Part shown: positions 32,471 to 40,239 of the stretch, in pieces
Layout: each line of letters begins with the position of its first letter
Position numbering within the stretch: position 1 is the stretch's first letter
Origin: Eggerthellaceae bacterium
GTDB lineage: Bacteria > Actinomycetota > Coriobacteriia > Coriobacteriales > Eggerthellaceae
Assembly: GCA_009782615.1 (NCBI GenBank)
Contig: WRIS01000003.1
Span: 62,001 to 126,000, forward strand
Direction of reading: 5' to 3'
DNA: 64,000 nucleotides
Notes under the pieces: generated by a model
Database searches by the model: none
Seen by the model: the letters and a program-made list of their open reading frames with translations, nothing else
What the model was told of the DNA's origin: nothing
Position numbers and translations under genes: made by a program

Positions 32471-33175
32471 TTACTTTGCCCCCCTCTCGTTTCTTCGAGG
32501 TCGGCTGGGACGGGAGCTTCCTTCGAGTGCCGGCTGGGGAGCCTTTTGCCCAGGAAGCATTTCGCCGTGATAAACCCACACCTGCACCCCGATGGAGCCC
32601 ATGGTGGTAGCAGCGGTGGCGAATCCGAAGTCGATTTTTGCGCGCAGGGTATGCAAGGGCACGCGCCCTTCACGATACCATTCGCGGCGGCTCATCTCGG
32701 CACCGCCGAGACGGCCTGAACACTGAATACGAATGCCTTGTGCGCCGCTTTTGCGGGCGGATTGCACGGCTTTGCGCATTGCGCGACGGAAAGCGACACG
32801 ACCCTCCAGCTGTTCGGCAACGCTTTGTGCAATGAGCACGGCATCGAGTTCAGGACGCTTGATTTCGATAACTTCAACGGACACAGGTCCTGAAGCTATG
32901 GCATCAAGTTCTTTGCGCAGGGTGTCAATCTCGGCACCCTTCTTCCCGATGATGACACCAGGACGCGCGGTGGTGATAATGACTTTGACCTTGTCGCCAG
33001 CACGTTCGATTTCCACTTTGGAAACGGCTGCACGGGAAAGATGCTTGTCGAGGAATTTACGGATTGCAAGGTCGTTTTCGAGGTTTTTCGCGTAGTCCTT
33101 GTCTGAATACCAGCGGCTACGCCACTCTTCGGTGATACCTAAACGGAATCCGGTGGGGTTAACTTTTTGACCCAT
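32471..33175 (-). CDS. rpsC: 30S ribosomal protein S3
   Basis: 234 residues: [22 protein letters not shown] domain [19 protein letters not shown]-terminal [20 protein letters not shown] and [11 protein letters not shown]. The tail after residue 215 is Arg/Pro-rich. Part of the mRNA entry channel. Confidence 0.98.
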   Translation of the reverse strand: MGQKVNPTGFRLGITEEWRSRWYSDKDYAKNLENDLAIRKFLDKHLSRAAVSKVEIERAGDKVKVIITTARPGVIIGKKGAEIDTLRKELDAIASGPVSVEVIEIKRPELDAVLIAQSVAEQLEGRVAFRRAMRKAVQSARKSGAQGIRIQCSGRLGGAEMSRREWYREGRVPLHTLRAKIDFGFATAATTMGSIGVQVWVYHGEMLPGQKAPQPALEGSSRPSRPRRNERGAK

Positions 33176-33181
33176 AGGGCT

Positions 33182-33523
33182 TTATGCCTCCTCTCGCGGT
33201 GCTACGATAATGGTGATGTGGCTCGTACGCTTGCGAATGCGCGCAGCAGAACCCTTTGCCCGAGGGCGAATACGCTTAAGCGTGGGGCCTTCGTCGGCGA
33301 AAGCGGTCTTGACCACCAAAGATTCAGGACGAATGTGATGGTTGTGCTCGGCATTGGCGATTGCGGAATTCAAGGTCTTTTCAACCGTTTCAGCCACACC
33401 GCGATTGGTGAAACGCAAGATTTCACGTGCTGCGATAACATCTTTGCCGCGAATCTGGTCGATTACTATGCGGGCTTTGCGAGGAGAAACTCGCACAAAA
33501 CGTGCTACTGCTTTAGCTTCCAT
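33182..33523 (-). CDS. rplV: 50S ribosomal protein L22
   Basis: 113 residues: [59 protein letters not shown]. It lines the exit tunnel. Confidence 0.98.
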   Translation of the reverse strand: MEAKAVARFVRVSPRKARIVIDQIRGKDVIAAREILRFTNRGVAETVEKTLNSAIANAEHNHHIRPESLVVKTAFADEGPTLKRIRPRAKGSAARIRKRTSHITIIVAPREEA

Positions 33524-33535
33524 GATGCGCGCCTC

Positions 33536-33808
33536 CTATCGCTTGCCCTTGTCGGCGCTGTGGCTGCGGAAGGTACGCGTGGGTGCGAATTCTCCGAGCT
33601 TATGACCGACCATGGATTCGGTTACGTAAACGGGCACGTGCTTGCGACCATCATGAACGGCTATGGTGTGTCCCACCATTTCTGGAAAGATTGTGCTTGC
33701 ACGAGACCAGGTCTTAATAACTTCCTTGTCACCCGCATCATTCATCGCTTCAATGCGATCAAGAAGGCGCGGCTCAACGAAGGGACCTTTTTTCATACTT
33801 CTACTCAC
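33536..33808 (-). CDS. rpsS: 30S ribosomal protein S19
   Basis: 90 residues: [60 protein letters not shown]. It sits in the head of the 30S subunit. It lies between rplV and rplB. Confidence 0.98.
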   Translation of the reverse strand: MSRSMKKGPFVEPRLLDRIEAMNDAGDKEVIKTWSRASTIFPEMVGHTIAVHDGRKHVPVYVTESMVGHKLGEFAPTRTFRSHSADKGKR

Positions 33809-33830
33809 TTATTGCTCCTTATCGTTTCCG

Positions 33831-34661
33831 CTACTTCTTGCGACGGCGGATAATCAGACGGCTTGAAGCCTTCTTGGGATTGCGCGTGCGGTGGCCCTTC
33901 GTCGGAACACCCCACGGAGAAACAGGATGACGGCCAGCAGATTTGTTCTTACCTTCGCCACCACCATGAGGATGGTCAACGGGGTTCATAGCAGTACCAC
34001 GCACGGTTGGGCGGATGCCCTTCCAGCGGTTGCGTCCTGCTTTACCAATCTTGATGTTAGCGTGTTCTGCGTTGCCAACTTCACCGATGGTTGCGCGGCA
34101 ATCAATAAGCACGCGACGCATTTCGGAAGAGGGCATACGTAAAATGGCGTACTTGCCTTCTTTACCCATAAGCTGGATGCTCGTGCCCGCAGAGCGCGCA
34201 ATAGCAGCACCGCGACCAGGTTGTAATTCAACCGCGTGAACAACCGTACCAACAGGAATCGCCGAAAGCGGCAAAGCATTGCCAGGCTTGATGTCGGCAT
34301 CGGCACCGCTCATCACTTTATCGCCGACACAAAGCCCCTTCGGGTGAAGGATGTAGCGCTTTTCGCCGTCTACATAGTGAAGCAGCGCAATACGCGCGCT
34401 GCGGTTCGGGTCGTATTCGATTGTGGCAACCTTGGCGGGAACCCCGTCTTTGTTGCGTTTGAAATCAATAATGCGGTAACGACGCTTTGCGCCGCCGCCT
34501 TGGTGACGCGTGGTGATGCGTCCGTTATTGTTGCGACCTGCCTTTTTCGGCAGAGGCGCCAACAGCGACTTTTCTGGCGTGCTTCGCGTGATTTCGGCAA
34601 AATCCGAAACCGTTTGAAAGCGCCTGCCAGGGCTTGTCGGCTTGTATTGTTTAACTCCCAT
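33831..34661 (-). CDS. rplB: 50S ribosomal protein L2
   Basis: 276 residues: [56 protein letters not shown] with the conserved His of the peptidyl-transferase region. The start has a strong AGGAAAGGA site. It is the first recognisable ribosomal gene of this run: rplW, rplD, rplC and rpsJ, which normally precede it, are not in the ~1.7 kb upstream that I can read. Confidence 0.98.
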   Translation of the reverse strand: MGVKQYKPTSPGRRFQTVSDFAEITRSTPEKSLLAPLPKKAGRNNNGRITTRHQGGGAKRRYRIIDFKRNKDGVPAKVATIEYDPNRSARIALLHYVDGEKRYILHPKGLCVGDKVMSGADADIKPGNALPLSAIPVGTVVHAVELQPGRGAAIARSAGTSIQLMGKEGKYAILRMPSSEMRRVLIDCRATIGEVGNAEHANIKIGKAGRNRWKGIRPTVRGTAMNPVDHPHGGGEGKNKSAGRHPVSPWGVPTKGHRTRNPKKASSRLIIRRRKK

Positions 34662-34837
34662 TCCATTCCTTTCCTCAGGCTTTTGGTATACGCTATCTTG
34701 CTATTTGGAACCTGATGTTCTTTGCGCAACCATATGCCTTTTTCAATGTTGGTCTCGATCACTGCCTCATACCCTTTGGGAGTTTGGGCATCTGCAATTC
34801 CGAGTTTCCACGCGCCCGGGTGTATCCATTCAACCAT
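34662..34837 (-). CDS. Unrecognised short frame upstream of rplB
   Basis: A frame beginning [20 protein letters not shown] reaches about 57 codons before running into rplB in another frame. Its composition looks like real coding sequence (mixed hydrophobic/charged, no low complexity), but it does not resemble L23, the protein expected here. It may be the remnant or N-terminus of an unrelated gene left by a rearrangement. No ribosome site is obvious at the ATG. Confidence 0.3.
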
Positions 34838-34844
34838 AGACGCA

Positions 34845-34873
34845 AACGAAAATTATAAACGCCCGGGGGCGTT
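34845..34873 (-). terminator. Possible terminator or leader hairpin upstream of rplB
   Basis: On the minus strand AACGCC-cccg-GGCGTT followed by TTATAATTTT. It may end an upstream transcript or be part of the leader of the ribosomal operon. Confidence 0.35.
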
Positions 34874-34949
34874 GAAGCAAAGGAAAGTTTAGGAGCTGCT
34901 TTGGAAGGCACTCCCCTTCACAAAATCTTCACGAATGAACTAACATGAA

Positions 34950-35090
34950 CGCGGTCACTGGCAAAGGGGTCGAAGTTCTCTCTGAACACTGTTTACTATT
35001 TTAATGCGCCTTCAGCAGTGAAGCGCACGAAGATTCGCAGAATCTGAGTAGCGAAACGGGTGAACTGAGACCCCTTCGCCAGTGACCGCG
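34950..35090. repeat. 22-bp inverted repeats enclosing ~97 bp
   Basis: Arms at 34950-34971 (CGCGGTCACTGGCAAAGGGG and TC) and 35069-35090 are complementary with a single mismatch. The interior holds smaller hairpins (GCGCCTTCAGCAG-TGAAGCGC type, GATTCGCAGAATC). It could be a small non-autonomous element or a structured RNA. Seen directly; function unknown. Confidence 0.7.
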
Positions 35091-35252
35091 AGAGTGTCAA
35101 CCTGCACATCAACGACTAGGTTGCTTCATCGCTGCGCGATTCGCAATGACGATTAGGGGGTCGTAAATCAAGGGCGAAGTCAGGAGCCGCCGCCTGAGTG
35201 ATTTCGACCACGTGTCGATTGGTGCGGCGTTTTTTCGCTCGCAAAGACAAAG

Positions 35253-36362
35253 CTAGGGGCTTGCGGGAGTGGTGCCTGCTTCGGGTTTTTCCTCATCGGG
35301 TTTTGGCAATAATTCGGGAGGAGTAGCGGCAGAGGGCACAAAGATATAGACATATACTTGGCGTATCGTATCTGCCAGGTTGCCCGACGCATTTTCAGCA
35401 GTATAGTCATAGCGTAAAACAGCTGACCATTCATGCTTGACTCCGTTTACCGTTTCGCTGCCCGAAAAGGAATAGATTTCCTTAAGAACCGTTTTGCCAT
35501 CATCTTTATAGGTGGTATATTCCGCCTTGTCTTGCGGGAGCGTGAGGGAACCTTCCGCAACGGCAAGCCCTCCTTCGCTCAAGGTATGTTCAACGAGAAA
35601 ATCTTTTGTCACCGCATCTGAAAAGCTGCTCGACCCGTATCCAAGCGTGGTCACCGCAGCAGAATAGCCAACGCGGATAATGACGCCTGCACCATCAAGC
35701 CCCAGATAAACCGTGGGATTTCCCGAGCGCGTATCCCCTGGTTCTTCGGTTAAGGATATTTTTACCTCGGTGGTGATGGGGTTTCCTTCTTCGGCGAAAG
35801 GAGACGAACTTACGACAATCGCGCCACGTCCAATACGGGCAAGCGCTTCGGTTTCCTTAAGTCCGATAAGCTCGGTCAAAAGAGGAACTTCCGTCTTTTT
35901 CGTGGTAGCCGTTGTCGCGTCTTGAGGGTCGTCGCCTCCCGCTTTCAGCTCATTGACGTCAGTGGGAGTTTTTTGCTGCGCCTGTTGTTGGGCTTGTGTT
36001 TGGGCTTCTAAGAACAGCTGATAGGCGAAATAGCTTAAGGCACCAATAAGCACAATGAGCAAACCGATAACCACCAGTAAGGTGCGCTTTGTTTTGCGTG
36101 ACCTTCGCTGCAGGGGTGAGAGGCGCTTTTCTTCGTCAGAGGCAGCAAGATTTGACGAGGGGGCAAATGCTTCATCTTCTTCTGAGGCGTCCTCAGAACT
36201 TGCGCCATCAGAGTCGACATCATCAATATCTACGTCATCGGGATGTATTTCCCGAGGATGGGTTTCGTTTTCGTCGCCCCAGTCAACATCAATTTCTGCT
36301 GTCGGAATTTTTTCGTCCCGCGAAAGATTAGTTTTGTCGGTTCGTGCATGTTTTGGCATCAT
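35253..36362 (-). CDS. Single-span membrane protein with acidic cytoplasmic N-terminus, unknown function
   Basis: 369 residues. Residues 1-85 are acidic and Ser/Asp-rich (DVDIDDVDSDGASSEDASEE), then a basic KRTLLVVIGLLIVLIGALS transmembrane helix (about 94-115), a Gln-rich linker (QTQAQQQAQQ) and an extracellular domain with GLKETEALARIGRGAI near 165, reminiscent of a PASTA-like or PepSY-like module but not convincingly either. A Pro/Glu tail ends it. Start is supported by AGGAAGG. I do not recognise the family. Confidence 0.8.
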   Translation of the reverse strand: MMPKHARTDKTNLSRDEKIPTAEIDVDWGDENETHPREIHPDDVDIDDVDSDGASSEDASEEDEAFAPSSNLAASDEEKRLSPLQRRSRKTKRTLLVVIGLLIVLIGALSYFAYQLFLEAQTQAQQQAQQKTPTDVNELKAGGDDPQDATTATTKKTEVPLLTELIGLKETEALARIGRGAIVVSSSPFAEEGNPITTEVKISLTEEPGDTRSGNPTVYLGLDGAGVIIRVGYSAAVTTLGYGSSSFSDAVTKDFLVEHTLSEGGLAVAEGSLTLPQDKAEYTTYKDDGKTVLKEIYSFSGSETVNGVKHEWSAVLRYDYTAENASGNLADTIRQVYVYIFVPSAATPPELLPKPDEEKPEAGTTPASP

Positions 36363-36431
36363 TTAAACCTTCCTGGTGTCTGTGAAAGCACACGGATTCG
36401 TGGTGGTGCTCCGAAGAGTACTACGTTCATT

Positions 36432-36809
36432 TTAGCGCATTAAGAGGTTATAAAGAAGGAACCCGACAATAAAGAGAATTGCTGCGGCAATAACCGCAAT
36501 ACGGGTTTTGGGCAAAGGCCCTATTTCTTTGAGGTCGTCAAGAGTCGTTTCCGCGTAGGTTTCATGCGGTTTACCTGATGGTTTGTCGAGCGAGTCTACT
36601 GTTTTTTGGTGGGTTTCAAGTGCGGGCTTTTCCGCAGAGAAATCACCGTTGATTTCAACCGAAGTTCCTTGGTTGGCGAATGTTTCTGCTTGCACTTCTC
36701 CTTGCGCTTCGCGAGATGCTTGCGTAATGCCTGCTTGAATGACGACTTCATCGTTATCGTCAGCATTCACCGTTATAATCGAATATCCCTCTTCGTTTTT
36801 CGCCGTCAT
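36432..36809 (-). CDS. Small tail-anchored protein, unknown function
   Basis: About 125 residues from ATG 36809 (MTAKNEEGYSIITVNADDN) behind AAAAGGGG. The body is hydrophilic and Glu/Thr-rich; a single C-terminal helix (IAVIAAAILFIVGFLLYNLL) should anchor it in the membrane. It lies upstream of the 369-residue protein with a 69-bp gap, so the two may be co-transcribed. Not recognised. Confidence 0.7.
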   Translation of the reverse strand: MTAKNEEGYSIITVNADDNDEVVIQAGITQASREAQGEVQAETFANQGTSVEINGDFSAEKPALETHQKTVDSLDKPSGKPHETYAETTLDDLKEIGPLPKTRIAVIAAAILFIVGFLLYNLLMR

Positions 36810-36863
36810 TGGACGCCCCTTTTTTATCACACCCCTTGTGCTTAAGCGCATTATACGGGATGC

Positions 36864-37658
36864 CTACAAGCGCTGCCCTCTATCCAAATAATATCCATCT
36901 TGGGAAAAACGCTTGCGATAGGTGAGGAAACAAACCATGACGATGGCGATAGTGGTGGCTGCCGAAAGCATGAGCATAACGACTATCTGGTATTTCGCCG
37001 CAGCAAGCGGGTCAACACCAGAAAGGATTTGCCCGCCCATCATGCCAGGAATGGCAACGATGCCTGCCGCAGACATGGTTGCCAACACTGGCGTCATGCC
37101 TGCGCCAACCGCAGCTTTCAATGAGGGGAAGGCGGCTTCACGCGTTGTCGCTCCGAGAGCAACCAGGGAAAACATTTCGTTTTCGCGCGCGTCCATATCG
37201 GCAAAGAGCCGATCAATAGCAACAGCCGTCGCCGACATGGCGTTGCCGATAATCATTCCGATGATGGGGATAAGTTGCTGGGCGTTATACCACGGGTCTG
37301 CGCGCACCACTCCTTCTGCGATAAGCATTCCCACCGCCAGCGAAGAAACGAAAATTGACAGAAAAACCGCAGGGATAAGACCAGGAACTGAACTTTTAAT
37401 GCGCGAAGTGGCAATTTGTGTGGCAGCGATGAGCATAACCGCAACCACCAGCACCATAATCCACCAGGTCTGATACTCGAAAAGATACTGCAGGAGAAAA
37501 CCCACTGCCAAAAGCTGAATAAAACAGCGCAAGGTTGAGACTAGGATGCGTTTTGCCTGCCCCAGTTCTAGCTTATAAGAGACCACGCCCGCAATGAGCA
37601 TGAGCAGGGCTGACGCAAACAGTTCGATATAGCCAATGTCAACAAAGCCTGAATTCAC
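36864..37658 (-). CDS. fetB: FetB/YbbM-type ABC exporter permease
   Basis: 264 residues, about seven helices, opening SGFVDIGYIELFASALLMLI. Typical segments are LRCFIQLLAVGFLLQYLF, IPIIGMIIGNAMSATAVAID and GVDPLAAAKYQIVVMLMLS, matching the UPF0014/FetB family linked to iron export and oxidative stress. It overlaps the ATPase gene by 4 bp. Confidence 0.9.
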   Translation of the reverse strand: MNSGFVDIGYIELFASALLMLIAGVVSYKLELGQAKRILVSTLRCFIQLLAVGFLLQYLFEYQTWWIMVLVVAVMLIAATQIATSRIKSSVPGLIPAVFLSIFVSSLAVGMLIAEGVVRADPWYNAQQLIPIIGMIIGNAMSATAVAIDRLFADMDARENEMFSLVALGATTREAAFPSLKAAVGAGMTPVLATMSAAGIVAIPGMMGGQILSGVDPLAAAKYQIVVMLMLSAATTIAIVMVCFLTYRKRFSQDGYYLDRGQRL

Positions 37659-38419
37659 GAGCGCGCCACCTCTTCCGAAAGGGAGCTAGGCGTTGGGGGG
37701 TCGAGTGTTTGGGGGTCGAGCGTTGGGGGGTTTGCCTTTTTGAGGTCTGCGACATGCGAAGCATACGACAGGACAGAATCTTTAAGAGTAAACGTGCCAC
37801 TTGCAAAGCCATCAGCTTTGCGATGGCGAATCCGCAAGCAAGCAATTCCCTTGTCAACCAGACTGTTCGTCAAGCGCCCAATGGCTGAAGCCGATTCATC
37901 ATCAAGCGAAGCATCCACTTCATCGAGCAGCAAGACTTGGGGCTTAGTGGCAAAAGCGCGCAGCAGTGCCACGCGCGCAACCTGACCACCTGAAAGCTGT
38001 GAGACATCGCGGTCGAGTTCGATATCGACAAGTTCGGCACGCTCGAGCAGCGAGATAAGGGTTGTCTCATCGGGAGGAGTTTGACCTGCGTGCACCTTCA
38101 GTTTCCATGGAAACAAGAGGTTGTCGCGCACCGTTCCTGTGATGAGCGTCGGTATTTGTGGCACCAGACACACTTGCCGTCTCCACACCGTCGGTTCAAA
38201 GGTGGCACTTTCTTTATTGTCTAAAAAGAGGTCACCACGCTCGCGCTTAATCATTAGCGCACAAATCTTGAGTAGGGTTGATTTTCCCGAACCGGAAGAA
38301 CCTATGAGGTCATAGATTCTTCCTTCTTCGAGAACAAAGCAGACATCGGAAAACAGCTGCGCGGTTTCGCCCGCACGGGTATAGGATGCTGCAATATGCC
38401 TTGCTTCAAAAAGCGCCAT
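37655..38419 (-). CDS. fetA: FetA/YbbL-type ABC exporter ATPase
   Basis: 254 residues. Walker A GSSGSGKST, signature LSGGQVARVALLRAFATKPQ, Walker B VLLLDEVDASLD. It pairs with the overlapping fetB-like permease. The last ~25 residues are a Pro/Thr/Leu repeat (PTLDPQTLDPPTPSS) encoded by GGGTCGAG-type tandem DNA at about 37690-37735, which is absent from most homologues. Confidence 0.9.
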   Translation of the reverse strand: MALFEARHIAASYTRAGETAQLFSDVCFVLEEGRIYDLIGSSGSGKSTLLKICALMIKRERGDLFLDNKESATFEPTVWRRQVCLVPQIPTLITGTVRDNLLFPWKLKVHAGQTPPDETTLISLLERAELVDIELDRDVSQLSGGQVARVALLRAFATKPQVLLLDEVDASLDDESASAIGRLTNSLVDKGIACLRIRHRKADGFASGTFTLKDSVLSYASHVADLKKANPPTLDPQTLDPPTPSSLSEEVARS

Positions 38420-38447
38420 GAGTCCCTATCGTATGCCTTCAATATCC

Positions 38448-39833
38448 CTACTGGATACCTTCAATATGCGGAATCGTCGCAAACCCTGCTTCCAGTTCTG
38501 CCTCAGTGGGAGAATGGTCGACCAATTCGCCCTTGTTGAAGGCATCGTATGCCATCATATCAAAATAGCCTGTCCCAGTAAGACCGAAAAGAATCGTTTT
38601 CTCTTCGCCCGTTTCCGCGCATTTCTTCGCTTCTTCGATTGCTTGGAAAATGGCGTGAGCGCTTTCAGGAGCAGGAAGAATTGTTTCAAGACGCGCAAAG
38701 TCAACCGCTGCCTGGAATACTTCGCTTTGGCGCACTGCCACCGCTTCCATGTATCCATCGTGAACAAGTTTCGAGATAATGGGGCTCATGCCGTGATAGC
38801 GCAAGCCACCCGCATGGTCGGGGTTTGGCTGGAAGCCGTTGCCCAAGGTATACATCTTTACCAGCGGACAAGTTTGTCCCGTGTCGGCAAAGTCATAAGC
38901 GTAGCGCCCGCGCGTCAGGCTCGGACAACTCGCTGGTTCAACTGCGATGACGCGGGTGTCGGGGTGGATGCCTTTGAGCTTATCGCGCATAAAGGGTGCA
39001 ATCAAGCCGCCGAGATTTGAGCCACCGCCAGCACAACCGATGATGATGTCGGGGTATTCGCCGAGCTTTTCAAAAGCAAGATGGCTTTCAAGCCCGATGA
39101 TGCTTTGGTGCAGCAAAACCTGATTGAGAACCGACCCCAAGGAGTAGCGTCCCTTGTTTTCGGGGATGGAAAGCGCACGTTCGACCGCTTCTGAAATTGC
39201 CGTTCCTAAAGAGCCCGTTGAATCTGGGTGTTCAGCGAGCATCTTTTTGCCGATTTCGGTGGTGTCTGAAGGTGACGGGGTTACCTTTGCCTTGAAGGTT
39301 TCCATAACCGAACGACGGAAAGGCTTTTGCTCATAGGAGCACTTCACCATGAATACGTCGAGGTTCAAGCCGAAATGGTCAGCCGCTTCAGAAAGCGCGG
39401 TTCCCCACTGCCCAGCTCCTGTTTCCGTGGTGATGCCGTCAAGGTCTTGCGCTTTCGCGTAATAGGCCTGAGCGATGGCGGAATTGAGCTTGTGCGAACC
39501 AGAAGTGTTGTTGCCCTCGAACTTGTAGTAAATTTTTGCAGGAGTGTTCAGTTCCTTTTCGAGCGTGTAGGCACGACACAGCGGCGAGGGTCGATAGATG
39601 CGATACATTTCTTGGACCGCTTCGGGGATGTCGTAATAAGGGGTCGTGTCATCAAGCTCCTGTTTGACCAGTTCATCGCAGAAAACCGCTTTCAAGTGGT
39701 CGTGTTCGGCGATGATCCCATTTGGAAGACGGATAGGGTCAGGGGCTTCGGGCATGTCGGCACGCAGGTTATACCATTGTGTCGGGATTTCTTCCTCGCG
39801 AAGATATGTGCGATGCGGTGTTGCGTTAGTCAT
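38448..39833 (-). CDS. trpB: Tryptophan synthase beta chain, TrpB2 type
   Basis: 461 residues from ATG 39833 behind AAAGGAAATGCC. RTYLREEEIPTQWYNLRADM and the later GRPSPL-like YRPSPLCRAYTLEK, the PLP-lysine region NNTSGSHKLNSAIAQAY, and the glycine-rich phosphate loop GCAGGGSNLGG identify the TrpB2 subfamily, which is usually stand-alone and converts serine plus indole to tryptophan. No trpA adjoins it. A Trp-codon attenuator lies in its 5' leader, supporting a tryptophan role. Confidence 0.95.
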   Translation of the reverse strand: MTNATPHRTYLREEEIPTQWYNLRADMPEAPDPIRLPNGIIAEHDHLKAVFCDELVKQELDDTTPYYDIPEAVQEMYRIYRPSPLCRAYTLEKELNTPAKIYYKFEGNNTSGSHKLNSAIAQAYYAKAQDLDGITTETGAGQWGTALSEAADHFGLNLDVFMVKCSYEQKPFRRSVMETFKAKVTPSPSDTTEIGKKMLAEHPDSTGSLGTAISEAVERALSIPENKGRYSLGSVLNQVLLHQSIIGLESHLAFEKLGEYPDIIIGCAGGGSNLGGLIAPFMRDKLKGIHPDTRVIAVEPASCPSLTRGRYAYDFADTGQTCPLVKMYTLGNGFQPNPDHAGGLRYHGMSPIISKLVHDGYMEAVAVRQSEVFQAAVDFARLETILPAPESAHAIFQAIEEAKKCAETGEEKTILFGLTGTGYFDMMAYDAFNKGELVDHSPTEAELEAGFATIPHIEGIQ

Positions 39834-39945
39834 GGCATTTCCTTTCTGTCTGTTTGCCATTTACCAAATAGCCTCTGTTCCCTTTTCTTGTTGCATACGT
39901 CAGCTTCATTCACTTTCCACTTTCCGCTTTCCACTTTCGCGCAAC

Positions 39946-39971
39946 AAAAAAGACTCTCGGATTACCGAGAG
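39946..39971 (-). terminator. Attenuator terminator of the trpB leader
   Basis: On the minus strand CTCTCGG-taat-CCGAGAG followed by TCTTTTTT, 113 bp before the trpB start and about 45 nt after the leader peptide stop. Its left arm (region 3, 39958-39967) can instead pair with 40006-40015. Confidence 0.88.
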
Positions 39972-40005
39972 CCCAATGTGTTTGTGTAGAGGAACAGAAG
40001 CTGAC

Positions 40006-40015
40006 GATAACCCGA
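40006..40015 (-). promoter_or_regulatory. Antiterminator arm (region 2) of the trp attenuator
   Basis: Minus-strand TCGGGTTATC, starting right after the leader-peptide stop, pairs over 10 positions (two wobbles) with GGTAATCCGA at 39958-39967, the left arm of the terminator. A ribosome stalled on the Trp codons leaves it free; one at the stop codon covers it. Confidence 0.8.
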
Positions 40016-40081
40016 CTATGACTGATTGTTCCACCACCAAGCACCAGCGAACGACGCGGGAATCGCGTTATTCGAAAACAT
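40016..40081 (-). CDS. trpL: trp leader peptide with three tandem Trp codons
   Basis: 21 codons: MFSNNAIPASFAGA, then WWW (40031-40039), then NNQS and TAG. Three consecutive TGG codons in a short frame followed by mutually exclusive hairpins are the hallmark of ribosome-mediated attenuation. It precedes the TrpB2 gene on the same strand. A weak GAAGG site lies about 14 nt before the ATG. The peptide itself is expected to have no function beyond sensing charged tRNA-Trp. Confidence 0.88.
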   Translation of the reverse strand: MFSNNAIPASFAGAWWWNNQS

Positions 40082-40167
40082 GCTTGTGGTCGTTGCCTTC
40101 AATCGAAGCCTTTCTTTCGGGTTCGCAACATTATGGCATAAACCTTGGCAGTTGCGCGGAAAAATTT

Positions 40168-40195
40168 TTTAAGACTCCACAACTGCGGGTCAAAG
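40168..40195 (-). promoter_or_regulatory. Candidate promoter of the trp leader
   Basis: Minus-strand TTGACC (-35, 40190-40195), 16-bp spacer and TAAAAA (-10, 40168-40173), about 85 bp before the leader peptide start. It fits a leader transcript but is unproven. Confidence 0.45.
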
Positions 40196-40239
40196 GCACG
40201 GTCGGGCGTGGTGAACGGCGTGGGATAGGCGCTCGGGCT

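Larger units (their letters stand above)
34838..35252. other. 415-bp non-coding region with inverted-repeat element
   Basis: No gene is visible. It contains the hairpin above, an inverted-repeat element (34950-35090) and two REP-like segments (about 35119-35154 and 35220-35251). The region separates the rplB run from an unrelated membrane-protein gene, both transcribed leftward. Confidence 0.6.

Noticed and set aside
39973-40100. A T-box riboswitch before trpB
   Set aside because: A GGTGGT-like stretch is present, but it is the three Trp codons of the leader peptide; the T-box sequence and specifier stem are not there.
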